A stretch of DNA of 64,000 nt from Eucalyptus grandis (taxonomy: Eukaryota > Streptophyta > Magnoliopsida > Myrtales > Myrtaceae). How positions within the stretch are numbered: position 1 is the stretch's first letter; the number at the start of each line of letters is the position of its first letter. The position numbers and the translations under genes are program-made. The DNA is taken from positions 11,116,559 through 11,180,558 of the forward strand of contig NC_052614.1 in the NCBI RefSeq assembly GCF_016545825.1. The letters run 5' to 3'. A model generated the notes under the pieces. It had not been told where the DNA came from. It saw only the letters and a list, made by a program, of their open reading frames with translations, and searched no databases. Of this stretch, positions 10,651 through 21,304 are shown piece after piece.

Positions 10651-13600
10651 CTTACTATATAAACCGCGCTGCGGAAAACAAAGGAGAGGCGCTAGTTTTG
10701 CTGTCGGAGAACGAAGGAATTGGAGGCGATGGAGACCTTCTGTTCAGGCATGGAAAACATCAGTATAAAGCTCGCCAATTTCTCCGGCGGACCACCGTGC
10801 CGCGATCTCCAAACCCGCCTCGATCTCGCTCTCGCTCTCCGTCTGATCCCTCGCCGGGCGTCCAGGTCCCCCGTCGGTTTTCCGAGGTTCGTATGCGCTT
10901 TGCCGCTGTTTGTTTCTGCGGATTGATCGACCCTGAAAGGATTGCTCTGGATTGGTTTGGTTCGTTTTTTGTGGTGTTGATAGGATATCGAGGGTTTCCT
11001 TAGGGCCGTGATCAATCATGTTTAGCTGGATGCGCTGGCTTTTAAAGAAACTTAATCTGGAGACCGACGCTCAGCGTCTGTCCACGACGATGGACAAGTT
11101 GAACATGGTACAGTTCCTGCGCTTGATTTTGAGTTTTCTGCTTCTTTTTTTTTTCTTTTCAATTGTTGAAGAAATGGTTCTGGGTTTTATTTTTCGGGAA
11201 AACCGACGAGCAGATGTACTTCCTTGAGCTCCCAATGGGGACCTGTGCCTGGGACTTTTGGGTCCATTTGGTTCAATTTTGAGAAAATGGCTTTGCATTC
11301 CTCAAATATCTTTGAATGGATGGGCATTTTGTGAAAACTTTGAGAAAATGGCTTTGCATTCCTCGAATATCTTTGAATGAATGGTCATTTTGCGAAGGCA
11401 AAGGCGTTTGGTGTATATTTTGCAAAGCAATTTAAGGTGAAAAGAAAAAGAAAAGAAAAAAGGGAGGAGGAGATGCAGCTGCGTGAAGAGGGGAAAATCG
11501 TGGGGAGGTGGCTCGATAGTGGTGGTGGTGGTGGGGAGGTGGCTGGTGGCTGGTGGCGGTGGCGGGAGGCGGCTCGTTTGAGGTCGGTGACCTTAGGTGA
11601 CGCCTTGGGTTGCGCAACCCAGCCGCTTGTGTCATGCCGACCTTAGGTGACGCCCTGGGTCGCTCCACCTCAGCAGCGGCACCTGGGTCGCCTGACCTCA
11701 GGCGAGGCTTCCTAGCGGCCAGATCTAGCCGCTTGCGGCTGAGCGCCGCCCGCCAGTTGAGCTTCGCGGTGGAGCAGCAAGTCCAAATCCAAGGAAGAAG
11801 ACGATAAACAGTATTTTTTGAGGGCGAAATGGGAAAATATGATTATCAGTGAAAGCAATATTAAAAAGAAAATAAAAAAACTCATTAAACCTTAAATTAG
11901 CATTCCAAAAATGACCTGCTTTGGGCTTTCAGCATTAAATGCTAACATTTGGCAAATGGAGTCTAAAAAATTTTAGCCTTCTAGCGATAGTTTCGCTTTC
12001 GATAATTTTTTTTTTTTGAACTACGCTTTCGATAATTGAGTCTCCATTTGATTGTGTATGGAATTGATGCGACTGCATACTTCAATAATTGGCTGCATAT
12101 TCATAATGATCCATAACCTTTCCGGCTTATTTTGCCCCTGAAAGCGTAAGCTGTTTGTTTTGTTCTTTTTCACATGTGGATGTTATCTGCGGCTATACGT
12201 GCTAAGTTCAACCAAGGCACAGAATCACACATTTATTCAGTGCATCCAAATTTTTTTATCTGATTATGTAACGGGCAGAAGACATGTATTTGTAAAAATT
12301 TCCCGAAGAGTCCATTCTTTTACGTGGAGAGTCTTTTTTATTTTGATCTCCCCTGATGTTGTGAGTAATTAAGAAATGCATGCTTCAAGTACGTATGATA
12401 GTAAAATCCATGCATCTGCATTTCTTTATATAAGATGCGGATTTATTCGATTAGATTATAGGCTTAAATAAGATTGAACTTTAGTCTATGCAAATAATTA
12501 CGGTAGGTTATGTCATTTGTATATTTAACTGGTTCATTTGGCTCCTCTGTCCTCCTTTCTGTACAGAGACTCAGAAAGCTGAAGAAAGAGGCGCAGGCTT
12601 TCGAAAAGAATGCTTCTGGAGAAGTTGAGAAAGCGAAGGAGTTTATAAGAGCAGGAAATAGGGAGGGTACGGTCATTCACTTCGACTTTTTTCCTGGATA
12701 GATACCTTTTACGCCTTTGCTTTTGTTATGTTGTTTCTCGGAGTTGCTTCATTTGCTCAACCTGTCCACTGGTTATCAGGAATGGAGTTTTGTACATGAT
12801 AATTCAGTGCAAATCCACATAAACTTGTCCTTACATTCATTATTTCATTGTTTGTGGCAGTCAAAGCACTTTAATCTGTCATTGCATTCTGATCTGTGCT
12901 TTCCTTTGTATAATTGTAACCTTACTACTGGATAGCAATCTTAGCACGATCAATTCTTTTACCATTACATTTTGTTGTTTATGGCCACAACTTTATTTTT
13001 TTCATTGCTTGTTTTCTTTTCCCTTGTAACTCTGACTTGCAACTATGCAAGATTTTTTTTACTTTCATATGATACTGGAAGCTCTATGATGGCATTTATC
13101 AATTATGGAAGTTGGATAGTTGTTATCTTATTGAGGTAAAGTTGTGCCTTTGGGAATGCAGCTGCAAAATTATGCTTGAGGAAGAAGAGGCTGTATGAAC
13201 AGCAGATTGAGCAATTTAGACATTACGAATTTCAGATTGGGGAACAGGTGAGCCATCAAGATTCAATGATTCAGAACTTCCTTGATATCTGCTTCTGGAA
13301 TTGGATGACTGATATGGGAATGGTCCAGATAATAAAGTTGAAAGGAGCAAAAGCAAAAACTGAAACTGTGGATGCTCTAAAAATTGCAGCAGCAGCAATG
13401 CAAGAAATGGAGAAGGCAATGTATGTCCTACTTTTGTTTTCCTTTCTGAATTCCAGAATACTCATTTTGTTGATATTTGTTTCTTTCTATGCAATGTGGC
13501 AGCACTTTCTTATTGCAGTTTCTTGAGGTTGAATTAGCCGGGTGCTCCATTATTGTGATTTCTTTTGCTTACTGATGTCTATTTTTTCACGGCAATATTA

Positions 13601-13993
13601 ATGGTAGGGGTAAGATAATGAATGAGGTTGATCTAATGGCAAGCTCGAGACAAACTCAAGATTCATTGCCAACTACTTCTGGCGCAGCCACTGAAGTTGA
13701 TGAGGTTACCATCCTCGCACTTTGTTTGATTTTAGTTGTGCTCTTGATCACCGATTTGGTGGATCTCAAATTACCTCCCGGAAAGTCCATGCTTATATCT
13801 TATCACTTTGTAATTCCAGGATGAGCTTGAGGCGGAGCTCAATGAACTGGAAGGAGCTGACCCTGTTCCTCAGAGGACAGCCGAGGAGGATGAACTTGCG
13901 GCTTTGCAGGCTGAGATGCCACTTGGAGCAGGTCAATCTTCTCTCCTTTTTTCAAAAGCTAGTATTAAGCATTTCATTGTTGTTGGTCTATAA
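10641..13993 (+). pseudogene. SNF7/VPS32-like ESCRT-III gene copy, unit 2, splice sites damaged
   Basis: ESCRT-III subunits of this family polymerise on endosomal membranes during multivesicular body sorting. Coding exons by eye: 11018-11107, 12567-12666, 13162-13247, 13329-13420, about 13594-13704 and 13820-13993. They read in one frame: DKLNM, GEVEKAKEFIRAGNRE, KKRLYEQQIEQF, KTETVDALK, then DELEAELNELEGA and TAEEDELAALQAEM. The frame is open, but three lesions stand out. The leader-intron acceptor before the ATG is CG instead of AG (about 11007). The acceptor of exon 5 is GG instead of AG (13591-13592). The normal stop is lost, so the frame runs 21 residues beyond AEMPL to a TAA at 13991. 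The C-terminal segment after LEGAD is missing, as in units 3 and 4. An in-frame AG at about 13607-13608 could partly rescue exon 5. Probably a pseudogene; transcripts would decide. Confidence 0.75.
11258..11967. mobile_element. MITE inserted in intron 1 of unit 2 SNF7 copy
   Basis: Unit 4 reads straight through at about 57000 ('ggggcttttaccttctggcg'), while unit 2 has about 710 extra bases between 'gggactttt' and 'ccttctagcg'. The insert holds a short tandem repeat ('gagaaaatggctttgcattcctc' region twice, about 11280 and 11341), a purine-rich then GC-rich centre (11440-11770) and an AT-rich right arm. It shares phrases with 115-660. It carries no gene; the open frames on both strands are low-complexity. 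Confidence 0.7.
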
Positions 13994-13999
13994 GTTAGG

Positions 14000-14990
14000 T
14001 AGCTCTTAAATTGGCCGAAATTCCATTTTTTCCTTGGCTGCCAACGATTTCTTTCTTCTGTATGGTAAGTGGTATAGGAGAAGACGACTTTTTCTTTGGC
14101 TATTTTGTTATAGTCATTCTGATCTGATATTTCAGTTACATTCCACAGGTCTTGCTGCTCATAGTTAATTGAGGCTGTTTAAAGACCTGGCCAACCCCGT
14201 ATCATGGACATTAAGGTTTTCATGTTCTCCAATACCAAAAGTTGGGGTGTGTTTTTATCATTTTAACCCATCAAGGGAGCTCTGTACCACGACAGTATCC
14301 AGGATTCCTTTTTATCGAGTCTTTGCTTTATCTTCCGTTTGTCCTGTATATTTGGCGGGTTGATTACTATTGTTGTGTGGGGGTCTTTAAGGCGGTATTG
14401 GAATGGCTCATTTTCCAAGGACTATTCCTCCCTTTGTGCCTGCTGCAATGAGCTGACCTTTTCTTACTAGATGATGTGGAATTTCATTTTCTCGGAGAGA
14501 ACCTCAACAGTAGCTTCTCGATTGTGCACCAACTTGCAAAGTTGGGCTGTGCTGTTCATAATTTTTACTTCGATCTCGAGTGGGCTTCTTGGTTTTGATC
14601 TTAGGACAGTCTCGAGCTTCCTCTGGAAGTACTATTTCTGTGTCTATGGATATCTATAACCTAGTCATATATCCCAGAAGAGCAAATAAAGGCCTGATTT
14701 CAATTTGTTAGCAAGGTTTCAGACGCTGCTCGGATCTTCTGATGCAGCAATTTCATATCCCTACCCTTTTTGCTGCACGCATCTCTCTCGGCAAATCTGG
14801 CAATGTAGATGCGCAAGATTAGAGAGGGAGAGAGAGAGAGAGAGAGAGAGGGGCAGGCTGCTTGTGGTTCAGGGAAAAGAGGGAGGGTTAGGCTGCAACA
14901 TAGCTCGTATTTTTTGGCTGGAAACACAAGACCCTTTCGGAAAAAATGGCCATCCGCAAGATTAGACCGAGGGAGAGAGAGAGAGAGAGA
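14000..14990. other. Conserved spacer between convergent SNF7 and MND1 copies
   Basis: No gene recognised. The stretch recurs in units 1, 3 and 4 (about 3530-5000, 31690-32060, 59000-59660), including a block around 14470-14600 whose plus-strand reading contains LQSWAVLFII in unit 2 and LRSWTVLFII in unit 4. It may be 3' untranslated sequence of either gene. Short GA-runs occur at about 14822-14850 and 14970-14990. Confidence 0.55.
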
Positions 14991-15009
14991 GGTCCGCGCG
15001 AGTTCGCTG

Positions 15010-15480
15010 AGGCCTGGCTATTCTCAAATCTTGTCCAAAATCGTCCCCGGAAACAAAAATTTACCAAACGCGATTCTTCGTCCCAAACTTTTGGTTCAGG
15101 GAGGGCGAGCTCGCTCACTGCCGACGAGGCTCGCGACGCTCCGTGAGCGTCGCCGCCCTCGTCGGCGTCGGGCCGCCGATCCGGCGATTGGCCAAATGAA
15201 GAAGAAGAAGAAGAATAGAAAAAAAGGGAAAAAAAAAAAGGAAAAGAAAAAGAAAAAAAGAAAAAAGAGGAAAAAAAGTAAAAAAGTAAAGAAATTATTT
15301 AAAATTTATTTAAAAATCAAAAGAAATTAATTTGGAATAGAATCAATTAATACGGTACCAAACACAATTCTATTTCAGAATCAAAATTTTAAATAGCTAC
15401 CAAACGCGCTTTTTTACTCGGGGTTAGTTTCCCAATAAAAAAATAATCATTTCTAGCCGAATCGCTCCCGGAATGTAATC
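15010..15480. repeat. GC-centred MITE copy (gtttggtaac-terminus family)
   Basis: Has the 'taccaaacgcg' end words, a GC-rich centre of CGACGAGGC-like words (15100-15180) and a lysine-codon purine run (15195-15300). This is the same layout as the elements at 22864-28106 and 53022-53783. The 173-residue open frame across it is low-complexity repeat, not a gene. Ends are approximate. Confidence 0.5.
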
Positions 15481-17052
15481 GTTGTTAGCTGCCATAGCTC
15501 GTCAGCTGGAATGACAAGACCCTTTTGGAAAATGGCGTAAGATTAGAGAGAGGCATGCTCTTTCAAAGTATGCTTATCCTTTTGGAAAATGGCGCAAGAG
15601 GGAGGGAAGGAGGGAGGCATGCTCTGTTGTATGATCAAAATTACATATCACCCCCAATCTCATCAAGCATTAAAACCGATTCAGCTTGCACATTCAGAGA
15701 GGGTCAGCTAATATTTATTACAAGTCTAGGAATCTGCTCTTTCAGTTTAATAGATTTGCATCAGAATCCGAGAGAAATTGGATGCGACGCCTGGTGTATA
15801 TGCCATTTGACTCTGTGGTATCTAAGTTCCCAGTGTTGACATCTCCAGGTAGTCCAAATCATCAGTAATTCCCACCTTTAGTTACATTTCAGCACTAGAA
15901 CTTCAGTTCTAAGAAACTTCGAAGATCAGATAAGCTAAAACAGCTACTTCAATGAAGCAGCTCCTTGCTTAAGAGTAAACTTACTCATGCCTGTGTAACT
16001 ATATTTTTCGCCGGACTAATTTATCAGGTGAGCAGAAAATGTTGCTAGGAGCAAACCGTCACATTTGCTAATGGTTTAGATGCTGTTATTTATAGTGTTG
16101 TCAGCCAAATAAACTGCAGATATCCAGATTTTGGGTATTGGTTAACCTACTATGATGCTTTTGGACGAGGCTATATCTGTGCTTATGGGAATTACCTCCT
16201 GGTACATATGTTCTAGCTGTTCTTTGGCTTCTGGAAAATTGTTTGAGCACCACTGTCTCAGTGTGAAAATATTGTCTGCAAAATTAAAACCCCAGAAAGA
16301 ATTTAAAAGGCAAAAATAGAGAAAATTCACAATGTTGCAAAATTGCTCAAGCGGTTACTTGAAGACTGAAATAAACACTTAACAAAGCAGAATCTGTCAG
16401 CAGCAATACCTGTCCATCTATTGGCTGCTGCATGGGCAACTGATATTGCATCCCCTGTCCACATTATTGAGGAAGAGTCAGCTAGTCAGATCGCCAAACA
16501 AAATACCATTAAGAAAGAAACGTGAAATCCAGGATGGCTTAAGGAAAAAACTAGAAACTTGAGCATCATAAGACCGGCTTTTTCTTAACTCATTGCTTCA
16601 AAGGCAGCTGGATCATTGTCTGCATATTCTGCCATCTCATCCTAAAATATCACACAATGGACAATCAATAATACTCCACTTTTACTTTTGGATATCGATA
16701 AGAATGGGGGAATAGTTCAACCACAACCTTCAACTCATTGTACTTCTCCTCTACTTTTTTTAGGTTGCTTAAAGCCTCCTCTCGTTCATCCTGGTCAAAC
16801 CACAGAGGAAGCACCAAAATATTTACTCTTCACTCTTAGGAGCATATTGCCTATTGTTGAAGAGAGATCCACTCACAGATTCCTCCCTTCCCTTCTTTAA
16901 TGCATTGCACTGATCAGCTAGCTCCGCCAGCCGCCTCTTGCTACTTTGGACGTCAGATTCAAGTTTCCAGTACACATTTCGCAGCTGTGATTTGGTTACT
17001 CTGTTGTTATTGTTGAGAAAGTGCATAATGAATGCAAACAAAGAGACAGCTT

Positions 17053-17838
17053 GATGCAAGCCTAGGGTAGGCTTTCTCAAACAGTAGGATCGGGAGAGTG
17101 ACTCACACACGGAAACAGGACGAACAGGAATTTCAGCACTGCACGAGCTCAGGAGAACAGTCGTATCTTTGTCAATACAGATCGGATCGACCTAATTCCA
17201 AAGCCAAATGAACAAAGGCTTCTAGATCTACAATTTCTCTGTTTTGGGTTTTCTGAAATAAGCACTGTAGGATGGTCAAAATTGGGTTGGAAATAACGAA
17301 CAGAATAGGAAAAGATAGAAACTCCGTTGGTTGCTCTTCTAGGCCTCCAAGGAAGTTGAGGGGGAACCGATTCTTCTAGATTGATGACTGCAACTCTTCA
17401 AGGATGCAGATTTCGAAAGCTCTGACTCTTCAAGGACGGAGTGAAAACTCTTCTAGGTTTTCAAATGGATGAACTCTACAAGGTTCACGATACTTGCTTC
17501 AAGCAAAGTTTTTCATTTATCAAAAGTCGTCTGTCTTGTACAAGGGATTGGATGGCATATATCATCAAAGAAATAAAAACAGAGCATTGAAACTAGAAGA
17601 AATAAAGACAGTGTTGAAACTAGGAGAAATAAAAACGGAGCATTGAAAATAGGAGAAATAGTAAAGAGCATGGAAACTATAAGCTAGTAAAAGCATCACA
17701 CGAGCTCCCAAGGTGTCTTTCAAGCTTTCAGAATGGACTCAAGATATCGATACGGCTTCTCGGTTTCGTCAAGCTTGAATGCGGGCCGATCTTCTTGGTC
17801 GAGAGAGCTGGTCTTCAATGTGGACTGCATCACAGCTT
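17053..17838. mobile_element. Non-autonomous DNA transposon in MND1 intron 4, 7-bp target duplication
   Basis: Unit 3 lacks this 786-bp stretch: its intron reads 'gacagctctcatagaattc' where unit 2 has the insert. The 7-bp sequence acagctt flanks it at 17046-17052 and 17832-17838 (exact end within a few bases). Its ends are GATGCA and TGCATC, a short perfect terminal inverted repeat. No coding region was seen. Inside are repeats of 'actcttcaagga' and a purine-rich array of 'gaaactagaagaaataaa'-like units (17580-17680). Confidence 0.75.
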
Positions 17839-18249
17839 TTATAGAATTCAGGTCAACAGTGGAGTAAACAGTGGAGTACTGATCTTAAACTGGTTTCCGG
17901 CGCAGCTAGGAGGACTCCATAAATATACCTGAAATTTTAAGCAGATTCCCACAATTAGGCATTTCAAAGATCTAGTCAGTCAAAAGTACTACATGAGTTT
18001 AGTATCAAAATGACATGGGGAGCAAAAGAGTTAGGAAGCATCAATGTACGACCGGTCACGCCGGTGTATTTCCTGTTGGTATAGATTTGAGGGGGGAAAA
18101 CTCAATTCCAGAAGCTATGACTTACAGAAGTTCCAATCTTGTCCTTCGAGACTAGGTCATCATCAACCAAGCTTTGGACAACATCTTTGACAGACTGGGT
18201 GATAACACCTTTTCCGGGTCCCAATTTCTCAAGCTCCTTTAGCTGAAAG

Positions 18250-18715
18250 GTAACAATATAATGTACTTCCAATAAGTGTTATCGACTTGTATTTTCATGG
18301 ATGAACTTAACTAACATGAGTGAAGCCTTTATAGTTTATGAATCTAGAACCCTGGGGACTAATCTCTCTCTCTCTCTCAAACAAGAAAAAGTACTTCCGA
18401 TAAGTGCTATCGACTTGTATTCTCATGGATGAACTTAATTAACATGGGTCATGGATGAACTTGTATTCTCATGGATGAACTTAATTAACATGGGTGATAA
18501 CTTCTTTCTAAACTACAAAATCAGCAAAAACTCTCTCCCTCTCTCTGATTCAACTTCTTTCTAACATGGGTCATGGATGGACTTAATTAACATGGGTGAT
18601 GCTCTCTCTCTCTCATTCAACTTCTTTCTAAACTACAAAATCAGCAAAAACTCTCTCCCTCTCTCTGATTCAACTTCTTTCTAAACTACAAAATCAGCAA
18701 AAACACGAAAACTTC
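18250..18715. repeat. Intron 2 tandem repeat expansion in MND1 unit 2
   Basis: A phrase containing 'catggatgaacttaattaac' occurs about four times (near 18297, 18425, 18471 and 18574), and 'ttctttctaaactacaaaat' occurs at least three times, separated by TC-runs. Unit 3 has each phrase about once (34720-34800). The expansion is specific to unit 2 and lies between exons 2 and 3. Confidence 0.7.
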
Positions 18716-19505
18716 AGTCACACCGAAACATGTCGAGAACTGTAAGGCAATCAATTAATACGGTCAGAAGCAGTGGAATCTCACAAGGAAGAAGTCCTGC
18801 GACTCATAGAATATCTGAAGCATCTTCTCTCGCTTCTCTTCCAAAGATAATCCACGTTTCTTCGACTGCAAACAACCCAAAAAGTAAACAAACATGTAAA
18901 TCCACGGCACCATCTGGCCACCAATCCACAGTCACCAAGCAAGAGAACAGCAATCCTTCGAAAAACCTAACAAAACTCACTACAAACAACATCCGGAAAT
19001 CGAAGCGATGTAGCAAAAATCAAGCACTCAAGACTCCAGAGGATCCAGACAGCCCTAAATCCAAAACTACCATCAAGCATCACCCAACGACTAGTTTGAC
19101 TCGAGAGGCACAGGCGATTATTCAGCGTCACCCTAGAACTCGAAACTCGAAACACTAGCTGAAATCGCGAACGAAATGCTTTCTCCAAATGTAATCTAAC
19201 CTCAGATCAGGCCCAAAAAAACACAGATGAAAGCACGAATTACAACGAGAGATTCGGGAACGAGAGAGAGATCTACCATTTCTGTTGCACGATCGATGAA
19301 GGGAGCGGCGAAAGAGAAGAGGAGTTCGAGCTGCGGGGGTTCCGCGATTTCTCTCTCTCGTTCTTCTTTTTGGCGGGAGTTCGGTTGGGGTTGAAGCTCC
19401 CCGGGAGCGAGGTTCGAGTTTGAGTTCACTCGTTGGATGAAGGTTGGTATATTACAGATTGCTCCCAAACTTTTCACCTTATTACATTTTTGCTCCCCAA
19501 AATTA

Positions 19506-19880
19506 ATGGGGTAATTACCACAAAAGTCATAAACTTATTGTTGAGTTACCAATTTGATCTTAAACCTTTCAATTTTGCAATTTAGTCTTAATTATTTTTA
19601 CAATTTTCCAATATAATCATCTTGATCAATTTTGAGGATTGCAACCCCCATCAGTCACAAAGAAAGAAAAAATAAAAAATTAAATAATTATGAAAATTGT
19701 CCAAATTAGTGTTGGTACCGATCATGCCACGTAGGATAGTCGGTGTTTATATTTACAATTTCCAATCAAAATAAGTTGCAATGACTATATTGGTGAATTG
19801 TCAAGAAATTTAGAATTAAATTGATCAAATTAAAAAATTAAAAGTGCATTGGCATCTATAAAATAGGTTTAAGACTTTTT
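19506..19880. mobile_element. MITE upstream of MND1 unit 2 with 9-bp target duplication
   Basis: Unit 3 reads straight through at about 35598 ('ccccaaaaatttgacaag'). Unit 2 has about 375 extra bases flanked by cccaaaatt (19497-19505 and 19881-19889). Ends are imperfect inverted repeats ('acaaaagtcataaact' against the complement of 'ataggtttaagacttttt'). A 9-bp duplication is typical of Mutator-like elements. No coding sequence. Confidence 0.7.
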
Positions 19881-20649
19881 CCCAAAATTTGACAAGTATC
19901 AAATCGGAGAGGTAAGTAATGACACGCATGTGCATATATATATACACACCCACATGTATATATGTATAACACATGAACCAACATCATACAACTTGTAGAT
20001 GACATATTTTTCAGTATAATTTGCACCCAGCACATTTCATTATCATCAAATAATACTAGCTTAAATTACTCGTGATGTATTCTTTCATTGTTTACACAAT
20101 TTGACAATATATGCGGGGAAGAGGGTTAAATGTTGAAAATATTGAACATAAATCAATTCAAAACACTCAAATGTCCAAAAAATTAACTACTAAGAGACAT
20201 TTTGTAGAGTGTCTAATTAGCTTAAGACGGTCTAAACGCCAAAATGGACCGATAAATTAGGATAAAGAGTTTGTCGATCACTTAATTCGGATTATGTTTT
20301 TTCCAATTTTTCTCATTTAATTCATCTAAACAATCGAGTTTCTCTTAGACAATGTGATTCTTACATTATCAACTATATTTGATTGAGAAATATTTATGTA
20401 ATTATTTTTAATTTATTAAGAGAATAACGGTATGCTTTAGCCATAAAAAGATTCATAACAAATAATTACAAATTGTTATGGGGTTTATTTCTTCAAAAAT
20501 TTATGGTTCACAACATGCTATTATTTTAACAATTATCCAAAGATTGTTATGCTCGTAAATCCCTATGTGATTTCTTCAAAAAGTAGTATCCTTGTTCATT
20601 TAATTCAACTTTTTTGCGATAATAATGCAATAGTTAGTAGGTGTTAATT

Positions 20650-21304
20650 AACAAAAAATGCAATGGCAGGAGGAGGAGTCTCAATACGTGTGAGCCCAAC
20701 ACAAGCGAGCCATAAAGCCATATTGGTCTCACCCGATGCCCGACCACGACTCGCAACGGTTAAGCTCGGTAGTCAAATGCGGTCGGTGGATAGCTATCTC
20801 CTTCTTCCACTAACTCACATTTTCTGTCATGTAAGGACATTAGCATATGGCGTTGTGTTTCTGGGCTTCTTAGCTCCATCAGCTACGGTTGTAGCATCGA
20901 GCTTCAGGATTCATGAGTATTTACATGCTCCGAGTTGACCTTTTCTTTAATTTTATCCGTACTTCTATTTTTCCTTTTGGCCCTACTGCTTGCCGACCGA
21001 TCTGCTGTTTTCTATCTGTTTAATGAGAAGAAATAATTTGGGATGCTTTTTGTATGCACAAATCAAACGCATGAATAAGTGGGTCAGTTCGAATCTCATC
21101 AATTGTCAATTGTATTCCTAGGACCAATGTGTTTCTTGAAAGGTAGATATGGTTCTCCCGGTCAGAGATCTAATAAAGAAAAAAAAAATCAGTGAACTGC
21201 CTCTTTTTCCTTGTATAGTATTATCTTGCTTAGAAACCTCTCGACGATAGCTTTACCGAACCAGTGCCTGAAATTTTGAAAGAACTCAAAAATATAAAGT
21301 ACTT
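20650..21304 (+). pseudogene. LRR receptor-like kinase relic with upstream region, unit 2
   Basis: About 20650-21190 matches two stretches upstream of the intact kinase gene (about 42970-43380 and 44480-44870), sharing 'tgcaatggcaggaggagg'-like and 'ggtcagagatctaataaag'-like words. It is followed by one LRR exon relic at 21234-21304, which matches the exon at 47077-47148 and the relic at 6140-6207. No malectin-like, transmembrane or kinase exon was found. The 91-residue open frame at 20663-20938 lies in the duplicated upstream region and has no recognisable domain. Confidence 0.65.

Larger units (their letters stand above)
15822..19279 (-). pseudogene. MND1: MND1 (meiotic nuclear division 1) copy, unit 2, near-complete
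   Basis: MND1 partners HOP2 to help DMC1/RAD51 strand invasion in meiosis. Exons, 5' to 3' on the minus strand: 19279-19277 (ATG only, then GT), 18865-18785, 18242-18126, 17928-17890, 16984-16877, 16790-16728, 16641-16590, 16454-16410, 16275-16196 and 15875-15822. Phases fit throughout and total 642 nt (213 residues; the family is usually about 205-230). Diagnostic readings are [73 protein letters not shown] and GITDDLDYLEM. The N-terminal part is the winged-helix region, the middle a coiled coil. The exon 4 donor is TT (17889-17888) where unit 3 has GT, and exon 4 itself is substituted (VYLWSPPSCAGNQ). A 786-bp transposon sits in that same intron. I call it a probable pseudogene with an otherwise open frame. 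Confidence 0.82.

Noticed and set aside
14820..15000. Regular GA repeats as a CRISPR-like array
   Set aside because: Simple dinucleotide microsatellites with no spacers; the genome is a plant nuclear one.
14809..15330. 173-residue Lys/Arg-rich plus-strand frame
   Set aside because: It arises from GA-runs and an A-rich purine tract within a MITE, with no family resemblance and no splice support.
18730..19158. 142-residue plus-strand frame
   Set aside because: It is antisense to MND1 exon 2 and its flanking introns, Ser/Thr/Lys-rich and without a domain.
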